From a virus: a stretch of DNA of 48,508 nucleotides. The stretch is taken from positions 1 to 48,508 of the IMG/VR virus record IMGVR_UViG_3300047557_000649; one strand, 5' to 3'. Shown here piece by piece: positions 16,114 through 25,200 of the stretch. Under the pieces are notes generated by a model, which saw nothing but the letters and a program-made list of their open reading frames with translations, did no database searches and was not told the DNA's origin. The position numbers were made by a program, and so were the translations under genes. The stretch's first letter is position 1; every line of letters begins with the position of its first letter.

Positions 16114-17160
16114 TTAAATATCTATGTTCCTTGATGGACTATAATCTCTTGAATCTGTGAATGAATACCTATTTTCATTAAATCCAAAGTCATCATCAAT
16201 GTCAATTAGATTATCATCTGCTGGAGTCAAGACATCAATAGAAGTATTTTCTAGATGCGTTGTAACAGTGCTTCCATCATATCCTCTCTTAACAGTAATT
16301 GTTGTTCCATCTACAATTTCAGTCACTTTCATAATTTCATTATTGATAATGATTCTATTGTCAACTGCTAAACCAGAAGAAGTGCTAACTGAAATTCTTG
16401 TTTCTGTCTTAGTTAGAGGTTCTCTTAGAACAGCAGTATTATCATCATTGTAATCTTTAAGTGCTTTTGGTGTTGCGGTATATCTCAGTTCTCTCTTAGC
16501 AGTCTCTCTATTTGTATCGGCATAATAATCAACCTGAACCTTACGAATGAGTCCATCAGTGGTATCAGCAATAGGACCAAACATATAAGTTTTGGCAGTA
16601 AATTGTAGAGTATAAATTAGTGCCCTTCTTGTTGAAAAGTCTCCCTCATAATCGTCTTGAAATGATATATTGTCTAGAACAACGCTAATATCTCTTTTTT
16701 CTCCAATTGAGTCTATGAGATCAACCGTTAAGTTAAATGCTGGTTGAAAAAAGGGTAAAATTTGCTCAACAATCTGAAGAGCATCATCATTTAATTTACA
16801 GAGAATATTCAGTTCAAATCCAATGTTGTAAGGAACCGGCATAAAAACTTTTTTTAAGTTTGTGCCATCAGATGCCTTAAAGGTTTGAGTTACACCTGCC
16901 TTTCTTGTTGGATCATATTGAATGGAATTCATCTCAAATGACATTCTTGGTAATGATATTTGAGTTGCTTTGTTTAAATTTGGTTGTTGCTCAATTCTTG
17001 CTAAAAATTTCTGAATTGGTCCATAGGCAAGAGGAACTCTCATATCACTAATTTCACCATCATTAGAATTTCTATGACGTATATGAATATCGTTGAAAAG
17101 TGTTCCAAAGGAAACAACTGTTCTTCTTAAGATTTCGTGATAAAAATAAGTTCCTAACAT
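16114..17160 (-). CDS. gp15: Tail sheath terminator gp15 with C-terminal extra module
   Basis: 348 residues (T4 gp15 has 272). It caps the tail and stabilises the sheath at the neck. Residues 1-230 match gp15: MLGTYFYHEILRRTVVSFGT, LFNDIHIRHR, PLAYGPIQKFLAR, and TLQFTAKTYMFGPI. Residues ~246-312 are an added module, with VDNRIIINNEIMKVTEIV, then ITVKRGYDGS and a His, resembling segments in the giant baseplate protein and the DUF4815-type protein. The last ~35 residues are Asp-rich. It starts one base within the end of gp14. The core identity is firm; the module is described from direct comparison by eye. Confidence 0.9.
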   Translation of the reverse strand: MLGTYFYHEILRRTVVSFGTLFNDIHIRHRNSNDGEISDMRVPLAYGPIQKFLARIEQQPNLNKATQISLPRMSFEMNSIQYDPTRKAGVTQTFKASDGTNLKKVFMPVPYNIGFELNILCKLNDDALQIVEQILPFFQPAFNLTVDLIDSIGEKRDISVVLDNISFQDDYEGDFSTRRALIYTLQFTAKTYMFGPIADTTDGLIRKVQVDYYADTNRETAKRELRYTATPKALKDYNDDNTAVLREPLTKTETRISVSTSSGLAVDNRIIINNEIMKVTEIVDGTTITVKRGYDGSTVTTHLENTSIDVLTPADDNLIDIDDDFGFNENRYSFTDSRDYSPSRNIDI

Positions 17161-18590
17161 TAGTAATTGCCAAAAGGATTAGATTGTGAGAAATCTAAGA
17201 AAGTATCTGCCTCTTCTTCAATTTCATCGTTTTGTTCATATTTATCATATATGTCTCTATTATCATAAGATTTGACAGTATAAATGGCATATCCATTAGA
17301 TGTTGACGCTGCGGATATGGTTGATGAAGTGCCAACAATGATTTCTCCTGGTATAAATCCACTGACCGTGGTTCCAATTCCGACAAGGGACACTTTGAGA
17401 ACCTTAGTATCCGAATCCCAAGATTTTACCCTTCCTTCTGTTCCAGAAGTTAGTCCTCTTACCACCTCGTTAAACCTATAAGTTCCTAGACCAGTAATTA
17501 GTGGTGGTGAAGCAATAGTAACAACTGGAGAGTCGCCAAGTGTATAACCAATTCCAGCACGTACCATTCTAACTGAAGAGACTTGAGTATCACCATTAAC
17601 GACAGCAATCGCAGATGCTGTAGATCCTATTCCTGCTGGACCCGAAATAGTTACATTTGGTGATGTAGAATATCCAACACCAGTATCTGATATATTAATT
17701 GATATAATTCCATAATCTGTAGTTTGAATAGAGCAAGTGGCTGCTGCTCCAACTCCATTTCCACCACTAATTGTAATTGTCGGTGGCGATAGATATCCAG
17801 ATCCTGCGTTGGTTAACAGTATACGATCTATAGAATAAATTCCTGCTTTATTTGTGGTAATGGCAACAGCAGTAGCATTAATTCCTCCACTTGGTGCGGT
17901 GGAAATTGAAACAATAGGAGATCCAGTATATCCACTTCCATCATTGTTTATGAATATTTCACTAATAAATCTATCACCCAAATTGGCGGTAGCAGTTGCT
18001 GTTCTACCTAACCCAATTAGGTTGAGTGTTGTAATAAATCCAGTATCTTGAAGTGTGGTATCAATCTCATCAATAGACGTATCAAGAACCTCATCCTCAT
18101 ATTCAAACAATTCACACTTTAATTCATAAACATAACTTTTACCTAGTTGATAAAAAGGTTGTTCGTGTTCTACAAACTTAACTTCAAATAATCTTTGACC
18201 TAAAGGAAAATAGACCAAATCTCCTTCACGAGGTCTGCTTGCTAATTCAATTTCATCATCTGGCATTGCCGCTAAAAATGCGGCAATAAAGTCTTCAAAT
18301 CTTTCTTTTGATATTGTAATTGTTAATTCATCTCTCAGACTCATTCCAAATTTTGTAAGAATATCACCAGCACCAGAATATCCTTCATAAGTATTGACAT
18401 ATGCTTCAATCAAAAAGTTATCATCAAATCTAGATGATTGGATTTCTTCAATAATAGTTTGTTTTCTTACAAATTTTCTTGGAATGTAAGTTACTTCCAC
18501 TCCATAGATTGTTAATTGCTCATTAATGAGATCTTGTACAAGTCTCTGCTCACTAGGAGATCCTTGAAGGAAGAAGGGATTAAGTGCCAT
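17160..18590 (-). CDS. gp14: Neck protein gp14 with inserted GxGY repeats
   Basis: 476 residues against 256 in T4. gp14 with gp13 forms the neck joining head and tail. Residues 1-~180 are gp14-like: MALNPFFLQGSPSEQRLVQD, VEVTYIPRKF, FGMSLRDELTITISKERFED, and REGDLVYFPLGQRLFEVKFV. Residues ~207-363 are an insertion of four ~42-residue repeats marked by GSGY, GSGY, GVGY and GIGY (218, 263, 304, 346). A further segment, ~368-430, has the pattern EVVRGLTSGTEGRVKSWD and FIPGEIIVG. The C-terminus, DFSQSNPFGNY, returns to gp14 type. The repeats also occur in gp8 and both giant proteins. The gene overlaps gp13 and gp15 by one base each. Confidence 0.92.
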   Translation of the reverse strand: MALNPFFLQGSPSEQRLVQDLINEQLTIYGVEVTYIPRKFVRKQTIIEEIQSSRFDDNFLIEAYVNTYEGYSGAGDILTKFGMSLRDELTITISKERFEDFIAAFLAAMPDDEIELASRPREGDLVYFPLGQRLFEVKFVEHEQPFYQLGKSYVYELKCELFEYEDEVLDTSIDEIDTTLQDTGFITTLNLIGLGRTATATANLGDRFISEIFINNDGSGYTGSPIVSISTAPSGGINATAVAITTNKAGIYSIDRILLTNAGSGYLSPPTITISGGNGVGAAATCSIQTTDYGIISINISDTGVGYSTSPNVTISGPAGIGSTASAIAVVNGDTQVSSVRMVRAGIGYTLGDSPVVTIASPPLITGLGTYRFNEVVRGLTSGTEGRVKSWDSDTKVLKVSLVGIGTTVSGFIPGEIIVGTSSTISAASTSNGYAIYTVKSYDNRDIYDKYEQNDEIEEEADTFLDFSQSNPFGNY

Positions 18591-19435
18591 TACCCAATAA
18601 AATCGTAAGGTGGAAGCTCATATTCAAGAGCCATTACTTGTTTAATACTTTCTAGTTCTCTTTCTGCATCTTCATAAATTTCTCTACCATTAAGTTCAAT
18701 TCCTCCAGGAAGTTTTACTCCCCTAAACTTAATAAGGTTTTGACCCCATTGTCTCTTAATCAATGCCGTTAAATATTTTTTTAGAAAACTATCATTGTAT
18801 ACATTTGTGTATGTATCTGGATCTAAAATTCTGTAACAGTCAAGAACCAAAAAAGTATCTACAGTTTGTGCTCCCCAATCAATATCCAAATACAATCTGT
18901 CTTGTCTTTTGTTATATCTAACCTGTTTATCTGTGGTCAATAAAAAGTCAATGTCTTCTAGATATGTTTTAACCATAGAATACTGTAGTAGTTCAACAGA
19001 ATTAAAATAATAAAGATCATTTAAAAATAATTGATACTTAATACTAAACATTCCACCAGAAATTGAACTGGTATCAAATTTAAAAACTTTTTCAATTCCA
19101 ATTATTGAATCTGGAACTTGAATAAAATTAGAAGTCTCATAAAAATTTGAAGTAACTGTTCCATATCCACTGACATTTGTGGATGTTGCTGTTGTAGTTA
19201 CAATTCCAACACCATTTGTACCTTTTGCTTTACCTCTATCCAGATCTGCTTGAGAGAATTTATATTTCAGATACATTCTTTCAACACCGTCAAAATGACG
19301 CTCCTGGAAGTACTGTAGGGCGTCGTCTACCAAATCATCTATTTGGTCATCATCAACGTTAATCTCCAATACAGGGGCACCCAGCCTTCTTAAACAGTAA
19401 TCAATTAGTTGTTGTCTACTTGCTGGTTTTGCCAT
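18590..19435 (-). CDS. gp13: Neck protein gp13
   Basis: 281 residues (T4 gp13 has 309). It forms the head completion ring under the portal, to which gp14 and the tail bind. Landmarks are MAKPASRQQLIDYCLRRLGA, INVDDDQIDDLVDDALQYFQ, FDGVERMYLKYKF, and a C-terminal AELERELESIKQV-like helical stretch ending in YELPPYDFIG. It is coupled to gp14 by a TAATG overlap and follows a coiled-coil gene by four bases. Confidence 0.95.
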   Translation of the reverse strand: MAKPASRQQLIDYCLRRLGAPVLEINVDDDQIDDLVDDALQYFQERHFDGVERMYLKYKFSQADLDRGKAKGTNGVGIVTTTATSTNVSGYGTVTSNFYETSNFIQVPDSIIGIEKVFKFDTSSISGGMFSIKYQLFLNDLYYFNSVELLQYSMVKTYLEDIDFLLTTDKQVRYNKRQDRLYLDIDWGAQTVDTFLVLDCYRILDPDTYTNVYNDSFLKKYLTALIKRQWGQNLIKFRGVKLPGGIELNGREIYEDAERELESIKQVMALEYELPPYDFIG

Positions 19436-19439
19436 TTTA

Positions 19440-19622
19440 TTATTCCTCTGATTGGTTAGAAATTAATAGTTCATTATATTTTTCTTCTAACGTAGAATAA
19501 TCTTGAGTCAATGTTTGAAGTTTTGCTTCTAACAAAATATTTTGATTTGACAATGACGCTAGTTTTTGATTATAAAGTTTAATCAATACATTCACATCAA
19601 CTTCACTATTTTGATTTGACAT
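19440..19622 (-). CDS. Small coiled-coil protein, unknown
   Basis: 60 residues, almost all predicted helix with leucine heptads (VLIKLYNQKLASLSNQNILL onward) and an acid end, so a dimeric or trimeric coiled coil is likely. No homologous family is recalled. It is tightly packed between the fibre-like gene and gp13 (three and four base gaps), which supports it as real and suggests a chaperone or connector for either product; this is inference. Confidence 0.75.
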   Translation of the reverse strand: MSNQNSEVDVNVLIKLYNQKLASLSNQNILLEAKLQTLTQDYSTLEEKYNELLISNQSEE

Positions 19623-19625
19623 AAA

Positions 19626-21308
19626 CTAGAATGTTCCTCCATCTAAGGTTGAAGTCCAGGTTGGTTTATTTGTATATATGGTTGTTACAGTGGTTGGAAT
19701 TGCCGACAGACTTACACTATTTTTTAGTAAATTAAATGTATTAGTAAAAGTTCCTTCAACACCAACTAGTGTGATTGTTGATGAATTTACCGTTGCCTTT
19801 ACAACACCGTAAGCTCCACTTGTTTCTTGAAGAATTAAATCTCCTTGTGTAACCGATACAGAACTTCCAAAAGTTAAATTAATTTCTGTAATGGCAGTCA
19901 AAACTTGCTTTGATGTTATAGTTGGTGACGCTGGATTATTTGTGGACGTTTGCAGTCCATCAGCATCAAAATATACAATACCATGAGTATTGAAATCACC
20001 GGTCTGGTAGTAAATACCTTTTATATCAAGATAACCTCTAGTCCCTGTAACTACACCATTTGAAACGATGGCAGCATCTGGAATGTAAGTCCAAGATCTT
20101 GGAGTTGCCGCACTACCAACATTTGTACCGTCAATATAACCGAAGAATCCAGTTTTATTATTTGCTGTCCCTACACCAGTGTTATAATCAAAAGCAATAC
20201 CTCTATCGGTATTAGTGTCAAAAGCGTGAGTAACTGTTAATTGTGTAGTTGTGGTGATTCCTGCTGTTGTGGAACCTTGAATAGTAATAATTTTTGTTGT
20301 GGTGTTGTATCCAGTAATAGTGGTCAATCCACTATTTGGTAAAGAAGCACTGCCTTGGATAATATCACCAGTGTTAATACCAATTACGGAGTCAAGTGTA
20401 ATTGTTGAGACACCAGAGGCAACTGGTGCCATAACCGTTCTCTTACTGGTTACGTCACCAAGAACGATAATTGGATCATTGATTGATACAACAGTAGAGT
20501 TTACAGATGTGGTTGTACCATCAACTTGTAGATCACCTTTAATAATAACCGTTCCTTCATTGCTTAATCCATCGGGATATGGATCAATATATAAAATTCC
20601 ATTTGATCCTGGAACTGTAGAAATTACATTATCTTCAATTTTTATGTCATCAATTGTGACACTTGATGTAAAGGTTGAAACACCAGTGACATTGATGTTT
20701 CCACCAACATTGAGATTTTTCTCAATGCCAACACCACCTTCAACTACAAGAGCACCATTATCTTTATTAGTTGAATCTGTTACATCTCCAATGTTAATGG
20801 CAACACCATTGGCAAATGCCCAGTCTGCTCCCTCAATTTCAAATCTATTATCAGTAGCTTCGTCGTATCTTAATTTTACATCTTTATCATTACCAAAACT
20901 TAAATAGGTATCATCAACTATATTAATTTCACCGGTACCATTGGGATCTAATACAATATCTCCATCAGTGTTTTGTGAAGAAAATGTATTCCCATCAAGT
21001 CTTAGATTATCAACGTTCCATTGATCTACTTTCCTTGTGTTATCAAGAATAACGACAATTCCACCATCACTATTTCGGGTGTTTGTAACTCCAGCAACAG
21101 TTCCTGGAACATGATCCATCATGGACGTATAATAACGTCCACCAACAGATATTACATTAGTTCCATCGTCACCAACATAAATTCTGTCTCTATTTTGATT
21201 AGTTCCTGTAGCACTACCAATACCAGTTACATATGCTAATTCACCCCACTGTAGACTTCCAGGTATACTAGTACCAGAGGATCTTTTAATCCTAATAATA
21301 CTTGCCAT
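19626..21308 (-). CDS. Tail-fibre-like virion structural protein
   Basis: 560 residues, beta-rich and Thr/Ser/Gly-rich. The N-terminus, IIRIKRSSGTSIPGSLQWGE, then LAYVTG, is the pattern of the N-terminal attachment domain of phage fibres and major tropism determinants (IKRGS...GELA). Central repeats such as NGALVVEGGVGIEKNLNVGG and NVTGVSTFTSSVTI look like fibre shaft. The C-terminus ends DGGTF, similar to the NGGSF end of the next gene product. Fibres decide host range, and this position between neck and baseplate genes carries variable genes in cyanomyoviruses. The exact receptor or location is unknown. It overlaps the next upstream gene by one base. Confidence 0.8.
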   Translation of the reverse strand: MASIIRIKRSSGTSIPGSLQWGELAYVTGIGSATGTNQNRDRIYVGDDGTNVISVGGRYYTSMMDHVPGTVAGVTNTRNSDGGIVVILDNTRKVDQWNVDNLRLDGNTFSSQNTDGDIVLDPNGTGEINIVDDTYLSFGNDKDVKLRYDEATDNRFEIEGADWAFANGVAINIGDVTDSTNKDNGALVVEGGVGIEKNLNVGGNINVTGVSTFTSSVTIDDIKIEDNVISTVPGSNGILYIDPYPDGLSNEGTVIIKGDLQVDGTTTSVNSTVVSINDPIIVLGDVTSKRTVMAPVASGVSTITLDSVIGINTGDIIQGSASLPNSGLTTITGYNTTTKIITIQGSTTAGITTTTQLTVTHAFDTNTDRGIAFDYNTGVGTANNKTGFFGYIDGTNVGSAATPRSWTYIPDAAIVSNGVVTGTRGYLDIKGIYYQTGDFNTHGIVYFDADGLQTSTNNPASPTITSKQVLTAITEINLTFGSSVSVTQGDLILQETSGAYGVVKATVNSSTITLVGVEGTFTNTFNLLKNSVSLSAIPTTVTTIYTNKPTWTSTLDGGTF

Positions 21309-21538
21309 TAAAAGCTACCTCCGTTGATGTCTAAATTCTGTGTTGTTCCTGGGGTTAAGTCTAATGTTGCATCCCATTTTTGGGTAGTGGAGTTATAAAC
21401 AAGAACCATCCCATTTAATACTGCGGGAGGTAAGTTTACATCTGTCAAATCACCTAAAGAAATTTCCTTAGTTCCAGCTAAAGATGATACAACTTTAACT
21501 GCGTTTTGCTGACCAACTCTAACTCTAATGTCTGCCAT
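21308..21538 (-). CDS. Small structural-type protein ending NGGSF
   Basis: 76 residues. It starts MADIRVRVGQQNAVKVVSSL and contains SLGDLTDVNLPPAVLNGMVL and VYNSTTQKWDATL, a short motif (DLxDV...G.VLVYN....W) very common in phage fibre and baseplate-attached proteins. It ends NGGSF, like the DGGTF end of its neighbour. Overlaps by one base at both ends show a translationally coupled trio with the fibre-like gene and the 113-residue gene. Probably a fibre accessory or attachment protein. Confidence 0.8.
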   Translation of the reverse strand: MADIRVRVGQQNAVKVVSSLAGTKEISLGDLTDVNLPPAVLNGMVLVYNSTTQKWDATLDLTPGTTQNLDINGGSF

Positions 21539-21879
21539 TAGCGAGTTACTCCTTCTCTAACTAGAACAGATCCTTCAACAACTCTAGTTATTACTCCAGA
21601 ATTATCTGTTATCAAAACGTCATAAACATAGCGACCTGGTTTAAGAGAGGCAGTTGTAGTAGTTCCCAGTCCAACTTTAATTGTTCCTGCGGAAGGATTT
21701 AAAATTGATGCAGTAAATGAAGTATATGCTGAACTACCAGCATGTTTTCTCATTTGAGCAGATACAGTGTATCCACCCAAATTTAATGAGGAACTAGAAT
21801 CACTATTTTCTAATGAAAATGTTTGAGTAAATGTAGTACCAGTGTTTACGACTAGATTACTTACATAAACGGCTGCCAT
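21538..21879 (-). CDS. Beta-sandwich structural protein, adaptor-like
   Basis: 113 residues, beta-rich, with the layout of the Ig-like N-terminal domain of phage baseplate upper proteins: TGTTFTQTFSLENSDSSSSL, LGGYTVSAQMRKHAGSSA, IKVGLGTTTTASLKPGRYVY, DVLITDNSGVITRVVEGSVL. It lies first in a coupled three-gene set ending with the fibre-like protein and has its own TATAAATA promoter. An adaptor between baseplate and fibre is a reasonable guess; I do not recognise a specific gene. Confidence 0.8.
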   Translation of the reverse strand: MAAVYVSNLVVNTGTTFTQTFSLENSDSSSSLNLGGYTVSAQMRKHAGSSAYTSFTASILNPSAGTIKVGLGTTTTASLKPGRYVYDVLITDNSGVITRVVEGSVLVREGVTR

Positions 21880-21906
21880 TTATAAAAATTTTCAGGATCT
21901 AAAATA

Positions 21907-21914
21907 TATTTATA
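21907..21914 (-). promoter_or_regulatory. Late promoter core TATAAATA before the fibre gene set
   Basis: TATAAATA on the minus strand, 28-35 bases before the ATG at 21879. The TAA stop (21912-21910) of the 62-residue NblA-like gene is inside the element. Confidence 0.75.
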
Positions 21915-22098
21915 CTTGACCAAATCCAAGATTACCAAGACTATGAATTACCTCCTGTTGCTTCATATAAAGCTTGATAGAGGTCTTAAGCATCAGTCTA
22001 AGTTGATTGATATCGTTACAATCATCAATTTCTCTAGATTGCATTTCATATTCAAATAATTTATTAATATCGTCAAGTTTTATTTCATTTGGATCCAT
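21910..22098 (-). CDS. Small helical protein, NblA-like (tentative)
   Basis: 62 residues, nearly all helical. The segment LFEYEMQSREIDDCNDINQL followed by RLMLKTSIKLYMKQQEVIHS has the two-helix layout, length and acidic/hydrophobic spacing of NblA, the small adaptor that targets phycobilisomes for Clp degradation (about 60 residues; hallmark FExE..., REQ..LL.LY...M). NblA homologues are known in cyanophages. The match here is by eye and partial, and no active-site test exists in sequence alone. It overlaps the upstream 66-residue gene by 14 bases and lies in the structural cluster, so a minor virion or assembly protein is the alternative. Confidence 0.72.
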   Translation of the reverse strand: MDPNEIKLDDINKLFEYEMQSREIDDCNDINQLRLMLKTSIKLYMKQQEVIHSLGNLGFGQV

Positions 22099-22285
22099 TG
22101 ATAATCTCCTTCAGTAAAGATTTAATTTCTTCAATATCTGTTTTAATTTGGTCAATTTCCTCTTTTTGCTTTTGCTTTTCAGACTTCATTTTAATGTATT
22201 GAGAATATCCCAATGTATCACAATTAACAATAGCACCAGATTTTTCATCTCTGTAGAGATTTTTATGACCTTCAACGGGAATCAT
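22085..22285 (-). CDS. Small conserved-type coiled-coil protein, unknown
   Basis: 66 residues. The N-terminal half, MIPVEGHKNLYRDEKSGAIV then NCDTLGYSQYIK, is a distinctive motif I recall from many cyanomyovirus small proteins. The second half (KQKQKEEIDQIKTDIEEIKS) is a charged coiled coil. The ATG overlaps the stop of the 2359-residue gene (ATGA), so it is coupled to it. Function unknown; possibly a baseplate assembly factor. Confidence 0.8.
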   Translation of the reverse strand: MIPVEGHKNLYRDEKSGAIVNCDTLGYSQYIKMKSEKQKQKEEIDQIKTDIEEIKSLLKEIINGSK

Positions 22286-25200
22286 GCTAAAGCAATTACT
22301 CTTAAATCTTTAAATCGTGGAGCATATGCTTCATTGGTTCCAGAACATACAATCTTAATAGCAAATCCAGTAAATTTGTCAAGGTTATCAGCACTAAATT
22401 GATACTCTAGGAACTGATTGTCTCTACTTGATGGTACAAAAGCATCTGCTCTACCACTATTCAGAGTTGAATCAATGATTGTTTCACCAAAACCATCACC
22501 ATTCAAATCCTTAAGATTATCATATCCTGGGAATAATTCATACGCTTGCTCAACTTCACTAGAGTCTGGTCTAAAGAGTCTATACAGAACTCTAAAGTCT
22601 GCTGAAGAATGTCTATAAGCAGAAACAAGAACCTTCAAGGATGTTGCTGGTTGCTTAAGATCAACTCTGTTTGTAATATAAACTGCAGAATGTGGATCAC
22701 CAGAGATTAATTTAACCCTGGAATCAGTTACATAATTTGTAATTGGATTGTTTAATCTGTTTCTTTCAAGAATAAGAACGCCATTTTGAGTATCTAGAAC
22801 TGGTGATAGGTTTGGATCTTGAGAACTAAATTCAACGGCAAGAGTAGTAGATCTATTTTTTGGTAGATCTGTTAGTCTATTTGTTTCATTGATTTCAGAA
22901 CAAACAAGTCTTGTGGAAGAAAGTTTGTTAATTTGATTTAATTCAACTGATTCATAACCCTGATCAATGAATGAAACTTCTGATCCCCCAGCACTAGTTC
23001 CAGATACAGACCTTAATTGTGCGTTTATGAATGTCGTATCACCAGGAGTAATTACATTAAATTGTGGAATAACAGCATTATATTGGAAGTTTTGGGAGGC
23101 AAATACATTTTCTCCACCAAGTGATCTTTCATCAGTAAAACTCAATTGAGTATCACCAGAAGGTCTATTTGATCTATCAACTTGTAAATAATACTTATCA
23201 ATATTTTTAGATGCTTTCAATGCCGAGTCTGTTGGCATATCGTGCGTTGTATTAATCTTTGTCAGAGATATGCCATTAAGTTCATATTTGTAGCAAAGAT
23301 CATTAACATTATGAGTTCTGATGGAAGATCCATCTATACCCCTTGTTCCAATTCCAAGTGTTCCAGAACCAATACTATTGTAGTAAATGATTTCATTATT
23401 AATCTTGACATATCCAGTTGATGTTGAAATACCTTCAAAGGTTGAGAATGTTGAGGTGTTAGCAACCGAAATAGTTGTAGCATCGGTGGCAAGATTGGCA
23501 GTAAGTAATATAGGAGTAGTGTTAGGTTCAATGTCTGCCAGAGTAACTTTATTGTTATCTGCCATCATACCGTGATTATAATGATCAACCTCAATTACTC
23601 TACCATCATAAAGATTACTAATTAGTGATGATGATCCTCTAACATCGGTATTGGCAAGAGCAACAGCAGTATTATTTTCATAATAAATTAAGTCTTGTCC
23701 ACTAGTAAATTCTTCACCCTGGACATTTGTAAGATAGAGAGTATCAATACCATCAATGTTTGAAACAGTTACGGTTGCATTTGATCCTTTAACAACATTA
23801 CTTGTTGTAATTCCCAAAACGTCACCAATAGCATATCCGTTTCCTGGTGTGGTTATAGAAACTGCGGAAACAACATTTGATGATACAGTTACCACTCCAA
23901 CAGCACCAGATCCATTTCCAGATACGCTGTAAAGAGAAACACCAGAGAATGTACCGTTAGAATATCCAACTCCAACATTAGTCAAGGAAAGTGCGGAAAC
24001 TTTACTTCCAATATTTTCAATATATCCATAAGGACCAGTTGAACTGCCTTCTCCAACCTTTCTTCCTGGAATCAGGATACTACCCATCGTAGTAGTAGTT
24101 GTGATACCAACTTTTAATTTTCTTGGAAGAGTTTTGATTGGATTTGGAGAAAGTCTTGGGGTCTGACTATTTCTAGTTCCAAGTTTAGGATTATAGAAAT
24201 AAACAGTGCCAAGGTTTTGTGTAAATTGTGCCTTATAAAGTTTAAACTTAAGGTCTTCAAATTGGCTAGGTGTCCAAATAGTCCCATTTTGAGACTTAAA
24301 TAGACTGCCACCAAGATATTGTTTGGTTACAATCACACTTTCCGCATCAGGTAGATTTTGAGTATCTACTGTTCTTTCACCCATTCTGGCAATCCAGGTT
24401 TCATAGTTATTTGATGATGGCGAAAGAATTACAATCGCATATTCCTCACCTGGTTGTAGGTATATTGGAGATGGGAAAGTAACTCTTGTTGCTACTGATC
24501 CATCTGTTGATGTATTAACCTGAGATGGTTCAAGAGTGACTCTTGCGAAGTCTTGAACTAATTGATCTGTTGGAGTTCCAAGTTCTACGGTTCTTAATTC
24601 AACAGTAACTTTTTCATTTTCATCTTTGCTTGCGAAGAATAGATCAACAGAAGTCAAGAACGCTCCAGTTTCATCAACAGTGAACGTTTGTGCCAGAGGA
24701 TCCTTTCCACCACCACGTGCGGCAGGTGCTGGTGGTGGGGGTGGAGGAGGTCTTCTTACAATAACGTTAGTTTGTCTGAATGTATCTACAATTCCACTTG
24801 TACTGTAACTAGTTTCAGCACTACTAATTAGCAAACTTCCTGGTAAAGGAGTTGAATTTGTTGAACTAGATGTAAGTTTAAATGTTTTAGTTCCAGTTCT
24901 AAATCTTAATGGTGGGGGTGGAGACGCTAAAGGATCTTTAAAGAAGAATGCCCCACCAAGATCTCCAAAAGTATCAGAAACCAATCTGAGATCTGAGACT
25001 GATGCTTGAGCACCGCTTGTTCTACCAACTAAAACAGTTCCTATCGTGACATATCCATTAAATCTTCCTTGCGCCTCTTCAGACAATGAAGCAACATCTA
25101 TATTCAAAACTGTAGAAGAGGCAGAATAAGTTGAAGGTAGACTAATTGATGTATTATATGGGTTTGCGTTAAATGTTGTAGCAGGATTATTGATATCACC

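Noticed and set aside
17239-17246. GATAAATA inside gp14, about 80 bases before gp15
   Set aside because: Inside coding sequence and farther from the start than the other late sites; chance in AT-rich DNA cannot be excluded.
20299-20907. Plus-strand open frame of 202 residues
   Set aside because: It is antisense to the fibre-like gene, whose long uninterrupted frame, coupling and fibre motifs are convincing; the frame is a shadow of Thr/Val-rich codons.
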